From Microvirga mediterraneensis (GTDB lineage: Bacteria; Pseudomonadota; Alphaproteobacteria; Rhizobiales; Beijerinckiaceae): DNA of 64,000 nucleotides. Below are positions 27,570-35,931 of this stretch, piece after piece. The notes beneath the pieces are model-generated. The model was given only the letters and a program-made list of their open reading frames with translations. It made no database searches and had not been told where the DNA came from. Position numbers and translations under genes: made by a program. Location: positions 3,581,501-3,645,500 of the forward strand of contig NZ_JACDXJ010000001.1 in the NCBI RefSeq assembly GCF_013520865.1, in the 5' to 3' direction. The first letter of the stretch is position 1. Each line of letters opens with the position of its first letter.

Positions 27570-27931
27570 TGCAGGGCATCCTTTACGAAGAGCCTTCGAT
27601 CTGGCTCTTCCTTCTCATCACCGTGATCATGGGCGGCTGGGCGGCCTGGATGACCGGGCGGGCCATCGCCCTGACCTGGCGTCCGTTCTGGACCCTGATC
27701 GTCTACCTGTTCATCCTCGGCGCCGCGGTGCGCTTCATCCACTTCGCCCTGTTCGGAGGCACGCTGCTGTCGGTCCATTATTATGCCGTCGACACCATCG
27801 TGCTGCTGATCATCGGGGCGCTGGGTTTCCAGTACCGCCGCGCCCGCATGATGACCACCCAGTACCGCTGGCTCTACGAGCGGACCGGCCCTTTCTCCTG
27901 GCGGGAAAAGGCGTCTGCCGCCAAGGGCTAA
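27569..27931 (+). CDS. Small membrane protein of the liv operon (DUF6867-type)
   Basis: A 120-residue protein with three to four hydrophobic segments (SIWLFLLITVIMGGWAAWMT, LIVYLFILGAAVRFIHFALF, VLLIIGALGFQYRRARMM) and a basic C-terminus. Its ATG overlaps the livF stop, so it is part of the operon. I recall such proteins beside livF in Rhizobiales under a DUF6867 name, but this is unverified. It may be an accessory transporter subunit; no experiment is known to me. Confidence 0.72.
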
Positions 27932-27996
27932 GCGCAGCGTGCGGAAAGGTGGATCAGCCTTCCGCGCCAAACGACGCGCCGCTTTAAGAAGCAAGT

Positions 27997-28042
27997 GCAT
28001 CGGATTGATCCCAAAAGTGGTTTCCACTTTTGGGCCCGATGC
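27997..28042. repeat. Nested palindrome upstream of the liv binding-protein gene
   Basis: The outer arms GCATCGG / CCGATGC enclose an inner perfect stem CCCAAAAGTGG / CCACTTTTGGG with loop TTT. It is 131 bases before the binding-protein start. The outer arms are shared with the palindrome at 18634-18657 and the inner stem resembles that at 11181-11204. It is probably a dispersed repeat and may act as a terminator or processing hairpin between livF and the binding-protein gene. Confidence 0.75.
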
Positions 28043-28172
28043 TCCGGCCTTCAAAATTCCCAGGTGACATCCGCTTAAAAAACAGCATGATGTTACCTTG
28101 GATGACGGATCTACCGTCAAACCGGCCCCCAAAGGAAGGGGGGCCTATAAAACCACCCAGAGGAGTGACCTC

Positions 28173-29300
28173 ATGAAAAAACTGCTGTTGACCGGCGTGG
28201 CGCTTGGTCTTGGCCTCGCCTTCTCCAGCGCCGCCAGCGCCCAGATCAAGATCGGCGTCGCTGGCCCCATCACCGGCCCGAACGCGGCCTTCGGCGCCCA
28301 GCTGAAGAACGGCGTCGAGCAGGCTGTCGAAGACATCAATGCCGCTGGCGGCATCAACGGGCAGAAGCTCGTGGTTGTCGTCGGCGACGACGTGTCCGAT
28401 CCGAAGCAGGGCGTGTCGGTGGCGAACAAGTTCGCGGCCGAGGGCGTGAAGTTCGTCGTCGGCCACTTCAACTCCGGCGTTTCGATCCCCGCCTCCTCGG
28501 TCTACGAGGAAGCCGGCATCGTCCAGGTTTCGCCGGCCTCGACGAACCCGCAGTACACCGAGCGCGGCATGTGGAACACCTTCCGCACCTGCGGCCGCGA
28601 CGACCAGCAGGGCCTCGTTGCCGGCAGCTACCTGGCCGACAAGTTCAAGGGCAAGAAGGTCGCCGTCATCCACGACAAGACCCCCTATGGAAAGGGCCTT
28701 GCCGACGAGACCCAGAAGACCATGAACTCCAAGGGTCTGAAGGAAGTCGTCTATGAAGGCGTGAACCCGGGCGAGAAGGACTACTCCGCTCTCGTGTCGA
28801 AGCTGAAGCAGGCCGGCGTGGACGTGGTCTATTTCGGTGGTCTCCATACGGAAGCCGGCCTCATCATCCGCCAGATGCGCGACCAGGGCCTGAACGCCCC
28901 GCTCATGTCGGGTGACGGCATCGTGTCGGCCGAGTTCGTCTCGATCGCCGGCCCGGGCGCCGAAGGCACCCTGATGACCTTCTCGCCGGATCCGCGCAAG
29001 AACCCGAACGCCAAGGACGTGGTGGCCAAGTTCAAGGCCAAGAACTACGAGCCTGAAGCCTACACGCTCTACAGCTATGCGGCCGCCCAGATCCTGGCCG
29101 AGGCCGCCAAGCAGGCCGGCAGCTTCGACGGCAAGAAGGTTGCCGACGTCATGAAGGCCGGCAAGCCCTTCAAGACCGTCATCGGCGATCTCTCCTTCGA
29201 CAAGAAGGGCGACATCACCCGTCCGGACTACGTCATGTATGTCTGGAAGAAGGGCGCCGACGGCAAGATCGACTACACGGGCAACGAGATGTCCATGTAA
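28173..29300 (+). CDS. livJ: Branched-chain amino acid ABC transporter substrate-binding protein
   Basis: A 375-residue periplasmic protein with signal peptide (MKKLLLTGVALGLGLAFSSA, then ASAQ) and the Leu/Ile/Val-binding fold (IKIGVAGPITGPNAAFGAQL, VVGDDVSDPKQGVSVANKFA). AGGAG eight bases before ATG 28173 decides the start. It captures branched-chain amino acids for LivHMGF. Its separate promoter region and terminator suggest higher expression than the membrane genes. Confidence 0.95.
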   Translation: MKKLLLTGVALGLGLAFSSAASAQIKIGVAGPITGPNAAFGAQLKNGVEQAVEDINAAGGINGQKLVVVVGDDVSDPKQGVSVANKFAAEGVKFVVGHFNSGVSIPASSVYEEAGIVQVSPASTNPQYTERGMWNTFRTCGRDDQQGLVAGSYLADKFKGKKVAVIHDKTPYGKGLADETQKTMNSKGLKEVVYEGVNPGEKDYSALVSKLKQAGVDVVYFGGLHTEAGLIIRQMRDQGLNAPLMSGDGIVSAEFVSIAGPGAEGTLMTFSPDPRKNPNAKDVVAKFKAKNYEPEAYTLYSYAAAQILAEAAKQAGSFDGKKVADVMKAGKPFKTVIGDLSFDKKGDITRPDYVMYVWKKGADGKIDYTGNEMSM

Positions 29301-29327
29301 TCCATCGGCCCGATAGCCGACATTCGG

Positions 29328-29356
29328 AAACCCGCCCTGGCGACAGGGCGGGTTTT
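29328..29356 (+). terminator. Rho-independent terminator after livJ
   Basis: AAACCCGCCCTG and CAGGGCGGGTTT form a perfect 12-base stem with loop GCGA, followed by TCTT. It begins 28 bases after the stop. Confidence 0.9.
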
Positions 29357-29477
29357 CTTATGGATAGTGAATTATCCCGGCCATCCCGATACGGAGAGGC
29401 GCCCCGCTATCATCCCCGGCGAACCGAAGGCTCGGGAAGGGGATCCATGATCAAGCGAGACGCTATGAACTCTCTAC

Positions 29478-29567
29478 GTCATGGCCGGCCTTGTGCCGGC
29501 CATCCCGATACAATGAAACTCAGCGCTCCTCCAATCGAGATCACCGGCACGAGGCCGGTGATGACGA
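29478..29567. repeat. Two-hairpin dispersed palindromic element, copy 3
   Basis: The left hairpin 29481-29503 has arms ATGGCCGGC / GCCGGCCAT and loop CTTGT. The right hairpin 29540-29562 has arms ATCACCGGC / GCCGGTGAT and loop ACGAG. Compared with copy 1 the two hairpin types are in swapped order, as if the element were inverted. It fills most of the gap between livJ and the ACT-domain gene. Confidence 0.8.
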
Positions 29568-29607
29568 GCGAAGTGATCCTATTGGCCACCCGCAGAAATT
29601 GGTGATC

Positions 29608-29994
29608 ATGCCCACTCTCAGCCTGTCCCTGCTCAGTGGCCCCTACGCCATCTGCCGTTTCCCAGTCGGGACACCGGTGGCGGCTCCTGCGCCCGGTTCG
29701 TTCTCGCTGCTCGTCCAGGCGGCCGAGGAAACCACGCTCGTCTGCCTGCTCGACCAAGCTCCGCCGGGAGCCGAGATCGATTCCGGTTGGCGCTGCTTCC
29801 GGATCGAGCAGAGCTTCGATTTCAGCGTCCCGGGAATCCTGGCCTCCGTACTCGCGCCGCTGGCAGGCGCCGGAATCGGCATTTTCGCCACCTCCACCTT
29901 CAGCACCGATTACGTGCTGGTGAAGGCAGGCGACGCGGACAAGGCGGCGGCGGCCCTGAGAACCGCCGGGCACATGGTGCGGACCGCGGATTGA
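29608..29994 (+). CDS. ACT-domain protein (CASTOR-like)
   Basis: A 128-residue protein with two ACT-like halves. It starts MPTLSLSLLSGPYAICRF, and the second half ends with the signature FDFSVPGILASVLAPLAGAG followed by FATSTFSTDYVLVK. Such small paired-ACT proteins bind amino acids; no function is proven for this one. The ATG at 29608 was chosen because the frame before it lies in the repeat element. Its stop (TGA 29992-29994) directly abuts the convergent DUF1203 gene. Confidence 0.78.
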   Translation: MPTLSLSLLSGPYAICRFPVGTPVAAPAPGSFSLLVQAAEETTLVCLLDQAPPGAEIDSGWRCFRIEQSFDFSVPGILASVLAPLAGAGIGIFATSTFSTDYVLVKAGDADKAAAALRTAGHMVRTAD

Positions 29995-30462
29995 TCAGGC
30001 CCGTTCGATCCGGGCCGCGAAGCAGCCGCGCCGGGCGAAATGGGCATCGATATGCGCGACCCGGGGATCGGCGAAGAACCGCCCGATCACCTGGAGAACG
30101 TCATCGCCCTCGGCCACTTCCGCGTCGACGATGAAAGCATCCGCATCATAGGCCCGCAGGGACAGGAGCCGGTCCCGCATCATCGGCGGCAATTCGCCCC
30201 GATACAGCCCCGTCCTGGCGGTTCGGCTGACGAAGATCGGCCCCGCCGCGCGATAGGGCGATGTCGCCATCGTCTGGTGGGCATGGTTGAGCAGCAGAAG
30301 CTCCTCCCCGACCGCGACCCGGGTCAGGGACACACGGCACGGATACGCATCGGCTTCGACGGCATGAACCCTCTGGGCGCCGATGGCCCTGAGGTCGGCC
30401 TCATTCAACTCGAAAAGCGGCGCGAAAGGCTCGGCGTCGAGGCCGCGGATTTGGAAGGACAT
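29995..30462 (-). CDS. DUF1203-family protein
   Basis: A 155-residue cytoplasmic protein with the DUF1203 pattern: MSFQIRGLDAEPFAPLFEL, DAYPCRVSLTRVAVGEELLL, and TSPYRAAGPIFV. The function is unknown. The ribosome site GGAG sits in a perfect inverted repeat just upstream (30464-30486), so either a repressor or RNA folding may control it. Confidence 0.82.
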   Translation of the reverse strand: MSFQIRGLDAEPFAPLFELNEADLRAIGAQRVHAVEADAYPCRVSLTRVAVGEELLLLNHAHQTMATSPYRAAGPIFVSRTARTGLYRGELPPMMRDRLLSLRAYDADAFIVDAEVAEGDDVLQVIGRFFADPRVAHIDAHFARRGCFAARIERA

Positions 30463-30463
30463 G

Positions 30464-30486
30464 GGTGATCTCCGTGTGAGATCACC
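30464..30486 (-). promoter_or_regulatory. Perfect 9-bp inverted repeat over the DUF1203 ribosome site
   Basis: The arms GGTGATCTC and GAGATCACC surround CGTGT. Read on the minus strand the second arm GGAGATCACC contains the ribosome site one base before the start codon. It could be a protein operator or an RNA hairpin that hides the start. Confidence 0.5.
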
Positions 30487-30533
30487 TCATTGCCAAACAG
30501 GATGTCTCTGGACGACCCGATTCCTGTGGGGGC

Positions 30534-31262
30534 CTACCCCAAAGTCCCCAGCGCCGGGAATGTCTCCAGGAGCCAGAACGACATGTTGCTGATCCAGCCG
30601 GTGAGGAAGGCGATGCCTGTGAGGACGAGGAGGACGCCCATGATCTTCTCGATCATGGCGAAACGCGAGCGCATGCGCTTCAGGAGCGCCACGAACGGCT
30701 TCATGGCGAAGGCGGCGAGCAGGAACGGGATGCCGAGGCCGGCCGAATAGGCGGCGAGCAGGAGGGCACCGTAGGACACGCTGTCCTCCGAGCCGGCAAC
30801 CGTCAGGATCGCGGCCAGGACCGGGCCGATACAGGGCGTCCAGCCGAAGGCGAAGGCAAGGCCCATCACGTAGGCGCCCCAGAGCCCCACCGGCCTCGCC
30901 ACCTGGAACCGGGCCTCGCGGTAGAACAGGCCGATGCGGAAGATCCCGAGGAAATGCAGGCCCATCACGATGATGGCGATGCCCGCCACCGTGCTCAGGA
31001 CATCGAGATATTGGCGGATCGCCTGCCCCAGGGCCGAAGCGGTGGCGCCGAGCAGCACGAAGACGGTCGAGAAGCCAGCCACGAACAGCAGAGCCGCCAG
31101 CATCGCCCGCTGCCGGACGGCGCGGTCGTCGCCCGCGCTCAGCCGGTCGAAGGTGGTGCCGGCGAGAAACGACAGGTACGGCGGCACCAGCGGCAGGACG
31201 CAGGGACTCAAAAAGCTGATGAGGCCGCCGAGCGCCGCGGCCGGATAGGAAACACTGAGCAT
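30534..31262 (-). CDS. ccdA: Cytochrome c biogenesis protein CcdA
   Basis: A 242-residue membrane protein with six hydrophobic segments and the two redox cysteines in ISFLSPCVLPLVPP and FGWTPCIGPVL. It carries electrons from thioredoxin across the membrane to periplasmic thiol proteins needed for cytochrome c maturation or disulfide reduction. No other ccm gene is adjacent. Confidence 0.93.
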   Translation of the reverse strand: MLSVSYPAAALGGLISFLSPCVLPLVPPYLSFLAGTTFDRLSAGDDRAVRQRAMLAALLFVAGFSTVFVLLGATASALGQAIRQYLDVLSTVAGIAIIVMGLHFLGIFRIGLFYREARFQVARPVGLWGAYVMGLAFAFGWTPCIGPVLAAILTVAGSEDSVSYGALLLAAYSAGLGIPFLLAAFAMKPFVALLKRMRSRFAMIEKIMGVLLVLTGIAFLTGWISNMSFWLLETFPALGTLG

Positions 31263-31359
31263 GGAAGCCTTCTATCCTGTCGCGGCGACTTGAGAAAGGC
31301 GGTGAAAGGCCGGTTCTCCAGCTTGTGAAGACCGCTGTTTTTCGGTTTGCTTCACCCCC

Positions 31360-32361
31360 ATGACACAGCGCCGCAACCTCATCACCGACGTCCCTGGCCT
31401 TCGCATCGGCAACTCCCAAGATTCCGCCCTCGGCTCCGGCGTGACCGTCGCGCTCTTCGATGAGCCGACCGTCGCCTCGGCCTTCGTCATGGGCGGGGCA
31501 CCGGCCACCCGAGAGACCGATCTGCTCGACCCGGACAAGATGGCGCCCGGCATCCACGGGGTCGTGCTTTCCGGCGGCTCCGCCTTCGGCCTCGATGCGG
31601 CCAGCGGAGTCCAGGCCTATCTGCGGGAACAGGGGATCGGCTTTGCCGTCCGGGATGCGCTCGTCCCGCTGGTCCCACAGGCGTGCATCTTCGATCTCAT
31701 CAACGGCGGCGACAAGGATTGGGGCCGTTACCCGCCCTATCGGGAGCTCGGCTACGAGGCGGCCCGCCAGGCCGGCCCGGACTTCGCGCTCGGCACGGCC
31801 GGTGGCGGATACGGCGCCACGACGGCGAATTTCAAGGGAGGCCTCGGCTCGGCCAGTGCCATCACCTCCGCCGGACACATGATCGGGGCGCTCGTGGTGG
31901 TGAACAGCATCGCCTCGGCGGTCATCGGCAATGGCCCCCATTTCTGGGCCGGCGCCCTGGAAGAAGGCGAGGAATTCGGCGGATACGGGCATCCCGAGCG
32001 CGTCGATGCGGAGAAACGCAGGCTCATCTGGAAGGGCGGCCCGCAGCCGGCCACGACCATTGCGCTCGTCGCGACCGATGCGGCCCTCACGAAGGCTCAG
32101 ACGAAGCGCCTCGCCATTGCGTCCCACGCGGGTCTCGCCCGGGCCCTGCGCTTCTCTCACGCCCTTTTCGACGGCGACACCATCTTCGCCGCCGCCACGG
32201 GCCGAAGGCCGCTCACGGAGGAGGCGGCGGAGTTCACGGAACTCACGGCTCTTGCCGCCGACGCGCTGACCCGCGCCATCGCGCGCGGCGTCTATGAGGC
32301 AACGGCCTTGCCCTATCCGGGCGCGCAGCCGGCGTGGAAGGATCGGTTCCCGCGAGCCTAG
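31360..32361 (+). CDS. P1-family (DmpA/NylC-type) peptidase
   Basis: A 333-residue protein with the family pattern: ITDVPGLRIGNSQD, GVVLSGGSAFGLDAASGV, FALGTAGGGYGATTANFKGG and TTIALVATDAALTKAQ. These enzymes are Ntn-like hydrolases that cut themselves before a Ser or Thr to make two subunits. Here the residue before the TTIALVATD block is Ala, where some relatives have Asn; whether self-cleavage still occurs is open. Its end overlaps the convergent oxidase gene by four bases. Confidence 0.85.
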   Translation: MTQRRNLITDVPGLRIGNSQDSALGSGVTVALFDEPTVASAFVMGGAPATRETDLLDPDKMAPGIHGVVLSGGSAFGLDAASGVQAYLREQGIGFAVRDALVPLVPQACIFDLINGGDKDWGRYPPYRELGYEAARQAGPDFALGTAGGGYGATTANFKGGLGSASAITSAGHMIGALVVVNSIASAVIGNGPHFWAGALEEGEEFGGYGHPERVDAEKRRLIWKGGPQPATTIALVATDAALTKAQTKRLAIASHAGLARALRFSHALFDGDTIFAAATGRRPLTEEAAEFTELTALAADALTRAIARGVYEATALPYPGAQPAWKDRFPRA

Positions 32362-33599
32362 AACCGGTCCGCCCGGTACGGCTTGGGATCGACCACGGGC
32401 GTCTCGCCGGTGATCATCTCGGCCAGGAGCCGCCCCGTCACCGGGCCGAGGGTCAGGCCGTGATGGGCGTGGCCGAAGCCGAACCAGAGATTTTTGTGCT
32501 TGGGCGCCGGGCCGATGATCGGCATCATGTCCGGGGTGCACGGGCGCATGCCCATCCAGGGCTCGGGATCGACCCGCTCGCCCAGGGGGAAGAAGTCACG
32601 GGCGATGGGCTCGGCCCGCTGAAGCTGGACCGGCGTCTTCGGCGCATCGCGATTGGCGAACTCGGCCCCCGTCGTCAGGCGGATGCCCTTCGTCATCGGG
32701 GCGAGGAAATAGCCCCGGTCGAAATCGAGCGTCGGCCGGTTGAGCACCGCATTGCCCACGGGCTTGTAATGCATATGGTAGCCGCGCTTGACCGCGAGCG
32801 GCAGGTTGTAGCCGAGCTTCGTCGTCACCACGTCGGCCCAGGCGCCCAGGGCGATGACGACCTCTCCGGCCTCGACCGGTCCCTTCTCCGTCTGGACGCG
32901 CCAGCCGGTCGGCGTCTGTTCCAACGACCGGGCATCACCCGCCGCGAGCTCGCCGCCGAGGCGTTCGAACAGCCCGACATAACCCATGGTCAGCATGTGC
33001 GGATCGGACACGGAAGCCGGATCGGTCCAATGAATGCCGCCCTTCGTCTCGACCTTGAGATGCGGCTCGCGCTCAGCGACGGCCCGAGTGTCGAGCGCAT
33101 CGAAATTGACGCCGAAATCGCGCTTGACGTCTTCCGCATCCTTGAACTGCTCGTCGCGGCTCTTCTCGTCGCGGAATACCTTCATCCAGCCGGTCGGGCG
33201 GATCAGGTGCGTGGAGCCGGATTCCTCCGCAAGGGCCATATGTTCGGTGACGCTGCGCTCGATGAGCGGCGCGTACATCCGGGCGATCGCCTTGTGCTGG
33301 GCGGGACGGGAATGCATCCAGTACTGCCACAGGAACGGCGCGAGCTTCGGGATCGCCGCCCAATGGTAGTGGGCGTCGATGGTGTTGTTCAGGGCATAGC
33401 GCAGCAGGGCGCCGAAATCGTGCGGGAAGCCGTAAGGATAGACGCCTTCGCGTTGAATCAGGCCGGCATTGCCGAAGGAGGTCTCCTCGCCGGGCTTGCG
33501 CTTGTCCACAAGGAGAACCGACCGCCCACGCTTCTGCAGGTGCACGGCAATCGACACGCCGACGATGCCGGCCCCAAGAACAACCACATCCTTACGCAT
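32358..33599 (-). CDS. DadA-like FAD-dependent amino-acid oxidoreductase
   Basis: A 413-residue flavoprotein. The N-terminal FAD-binding motif is VVVLGAGIVGVSIAVHLQKR, and the C-terminal PWMGMRPCTPDMMPIIGPAP with GHAHHGLTLGP is that of D-amino-acid dehydrogenases. It would oxidise D-amino acids or related amines to keto acids at the membrane. Not distinguishable from other DAO-family members without assay. It is divergent from rpe. Confidence 0.85.
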   Translation of the reverse strand: MRKDVVVLGAGIVGVSIAVHLQKRGRSVLLVDKRKPGEETSFGNAGLIQREGVYPYGFPHDFGALLRYALNNTIDAHYHWAAIPKLAPFLWQYWMHSRPAQHKAIARMYAPLIERSVTEHMALAEESGSTHLIRPTGWMKVFRDEKSRDEQFKDAEDVKRDFGVNFDALDTRAVAEREPHLKVETKGGIHWTDPASVSDPHMLTMGYVGLFERLGGELAAGDARSLEQTPTGWRVQTEKGPVEAGEVVIALGAWADVVTTKLGYNLPLAVKRGYHMHYKPVGNAVLNRPTLDFDRGYFLAPMTKGIRLTTGAEFANRDAPKTPVQLQRAEPIARDFFPLGERVDPEPWMGMRPCTPDMMPIIGPAPKHKNLWFGFGHAHHGLTLGPVTGRLLAEMITGETPVVDPKPYRADRF

Positions 33600-33815
33600 G
33601 AAGACCCTGCCCCATTAAAGCCGCTTCGGTCGAGAAGCGAACCCGTATCCTTGTGACGTGGCCATCTTTACTCCCGTTGACGGAACGCCGTCCATGACTT
33701 TCCTGTCGCAAACGGACCTCTCCCCAGCCAAGTGGTCTTCAATTGGTTCTGGGACCATGCGCCGGTGGCTCAATGTCCCGTTGCGGCGGGGAAAGGCTCG
33801 TGCTACCGGCGCGGC

Positions 33816-34487
33816 ATGACACGCCCGCTCCTCATCGCCCCCTCCATCCTCGCCTCCGACTTCTCGAAGCTCGGAGAGGAAATCCGCGCCATCGACTCCG
33901 CCGGCGCGGACTGGATCCATATCGACGTGATGGACGGGCATTTCGTGCCGAACATCACCATCGGGCCCGATGTGGTGAAGGCCCTGCGCCCTCACACGTC
34001 CAAGCCCTTCGACGTCCACCTGATGATTGCTCCGGTCGATCCCTACCTCGAGGCCTTCGCCAAGGCGGGCGCCGACATCATCAGCATTCACGCGGAAGCC
34101 GGGCCGCATCTGCACCGCTCGCTCCAGACCATCCGCAAGCTCGGCAAGAAGGCCGGCATCGTCCTCAATCCCGGCACCCATGAAGGCTCCATCGAGCCCG
34201 TGATCGACGAGGTCGACCTGATCCTCCTGATGACCGTCAATCCTGGCTTCGGCGGGCAGGCCTTCATCCCGTCGGTTTGCCACAAGCTGCGCCGGATCAA
34301 GGAGATGGTCGGCGACCGCGACATCGATATCGAGATCGACGGCGGCGTGACGCCCGAGACCGCGCCGCTCGTGGCCGAGGCCGGGGCCAATGTGCTCGTC
34401 GCCGGCTCCGCCACCTTCAAGGGCGGCCCGTCGGCTTACGGGGCCAACATGGCGGCCATTCGCGAAGCGGCCGCAAAGGCGCGTTGA
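33816..34487 (+). CDS. rpe: Ribulose-phosphate 3-epimerase
   Basis: A 223-residue TIM-barrel enzyme that interconverts ribulose-5-phosphate and xylulose-5-phosphate. Signatures include [42 protein letters not shown] and IEIDGGV. ATG 33816 gives the usual family length. It runs toward purB with 58 bases between, probably one unit. Confidence 0.95.
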   Translation: MTRPLLIAPSILASDFSKLGEEIRAIDSAGADWIHIDVMDGHFVPNITIGPDVVKALRPHTSKPFDVHLMIAPVDPYLEAFAKAGADIISIHAEAGPHLHRSLQTIRKLGKKAGIVLNPGTHEGSIEPVIDEVDLILLMTVNPGFGGQAFIPSVCHKLRRIKEMVGDRDIDIEIDGGVTPETAPLVAEAGANVLVAGSATFKGGPSAYGANMAAIREAAAKAR

Positions 34488-34511
34488 GATCAAAGGGCTA
34501 TCGTGCTACCG

Positions 34512-34530
34512 CGCGGGCACATCACCCGCG
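34512..34530. promoter_or_regulatory. Short hairpin in the purB leader
   Basis: CGCGGG and CCCGCG pair around CACATCA, ending 15 bases before the purB start. It lies within the short rpe-purB gap and could modulate translation. It has no T-tract. Confidence 0.4.
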
Positions 34531-34545
34531 TGGAAGTGGAAAGCC

Positions 34546-35859
34546 ATGATCCCCCGTTACAGCCGTCCCGAGATGGTGGCCATCTGGTCGCCGGAAACCA
34601 AGTTCCGCATCTGGTTCGAGATCGAGGCCCACGCCACGACGGCGCTCGCCAATCTCGGCGTCGTGCCGAAGGAAGCCGCGGAGACTGTCTGGGAGAAGGG
34701 CTCCAAGGCCACCTTCGATGTGGAGCGGATCGACGCCATCGAGCGCGAGGTCAAGCACGACGTCATCGCGTTCCTGACCCATCTGGCCGAGATCGTCGGT
34801 CCCGAGGCCCGCTTCGTCCATCAGGGCATGACCTCCTCGGACGTGCTGGACACGACCTTCAACGTGCAGCTCGCCCGCGCGTCCGACCTTCTGCTGCGCG
34901 ACCTCGACGAGCTGCTCGCGGCCATCAAGCGCCGTGCCTTCGAGCATAAGATGACGCCGACCATCGGCCGCTCGCACGGCATCCATGCCGAGCCCACCAC
35001 CTTCGGCCTCAAGCTGGCCCAGGCCTATGCGGAGTTCGAGCGCTGCAAGGTGCGCCTGATCGAGGCGCGGCGGGAGATTTCCACCTGCGCCATCTCGGGC
35101 GCGGTCGGCACCTTCGCCAATATCGACCCGAGCGTCGAGGAATACGTGGCCGAGCAGATGGGCCTCCAGGTGGAGCCCGTCTCGACCCAGGTCATCCCCC
35201 GCGACCGGCACGCCATGTATTTCGCCACGCTCGGCGTCATCGCGTCCTCCATCGAGCGCCTGGCCACGGAAGTGCGCCACCTGCAGCGGAGCGAGGTCCT
35301 GGAGGCGGAAGAGTTCTTCTCGGCCGGCCAGAAGGGCTCCTCCGCGATGCCGCACAAGCGCAATCCGGTGCTCACCGAGAACCTGACAGGCCTTGCCCGC
35401 ATGGTCCGCGCCTATGCCATGCCGGCCATGGAGAACGTGGCGCTCTGGCACGAGCGTGACATCTCCCACTCGTCCGTCGAGCGCATGATCGGCCCCGACG
35501 CCACCGTGACCCTGGACTTCGCCCTCGCCCGCCTGACCAACGTCATCGACAAGCTCGTGGTCTACCCGGAGAACATGCAGAAGAACCTGGACCGTCTCGG
35601 CGGCCTCGTCCATTCGCAGCGGGTTCTCCTGGCGCTCACCCAGAAGGGCGCATCCCGTGAGGACGCCTATCGGCTCGTCCAGCGCAACGCCATGCCGGTC
35701 TGGCGCGGTGAAGGCGACTTCCTGACCCTCCTGAAGAACGATGCCGATGTGACGAAGTACCTGTCGGCTGACGAGATCGCGGCCTGCTTCGACCTCGGCT
35801 ACCACTTCAAGCATGTGGATACGATCTTCGCGCGGGTCTTCGGCGCAGGAGGCGCATAG
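34546..35859 (+). CDS. purB: Adenylosuccinate lyase
   Basis: A 437-residue enzyme of the fumarase/ASL superfamily. The signature is GSSAMPHKRNPV, with TSSDVLDTTFNVQL and GRSHGIHAEPTTFG earlier. It catalyses two steps of purine synthesis, forming AICAR and AMP. ATG 34546 gives the standard start MIPRYSRPEM; the frame extends upstream through the rpe end without support. Confidence 0.96.
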   Translation: MIPRYSRPEMVAIWSPETKFRIWFEIEAHATTALANLGVVPKEAAETVWEKGSKATFDVERIDAIEREVKHDVIAFLTHLAEIVGPEARFVHQGMTSSDVLDTTFNVQLARASDLLLRDLDELLAAIKRRAFEHKMTPTIGRSHGIHAEPTTFGLKLAQAYAEFERCKVRLIEARREISTCAISGAVGTFANIDPSVEEYVAEQMGLQVEPVSTQVIPRDRHAMYFATLGVIASSIERLATEVRHLQRSEVLEAEEFFSAGQKGSSAMPHKRNPVLTENLTGLARMVRAYAMPAMENVALWHERDISHSSVERMIGPDATVTLDFALARLTNVIDKLVVYPENMQKNLDRLGGLVHSQRVLLALTQKGASREDAYRLVQRNAMPVWRGEGDFLTLLKNDADVTKYLSADEIAACFDLGYHFKHVDTIFARVFGAGGA

Positions 35860-35888
35860 CTCGGGGGGTGGAAATTTTTCCAGAGTGA

Positions 35889-35930
35889 GCAACAATCCCC
35901 TGTCAGGAGACCAACGGCGGGGATTGTTGC
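35889..35930 (+). promoter_or_regulatory. Perfect 12-bp inverted repeat abutting the cfa start codon
   Basis: The arms GCAACAATCCCC (35889-35900) and GGGGATTGTTGC (35919-35930) are exact complements with an 18-base loop. The ATG of cfa begins two bases after the right arm. The only purine-rich ribosome-site candidates, GGGGA in the right arm and AGGAGA in the loop, are inside the structure. Confidence 0.6.
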
Positions 35931-35931
35931 C

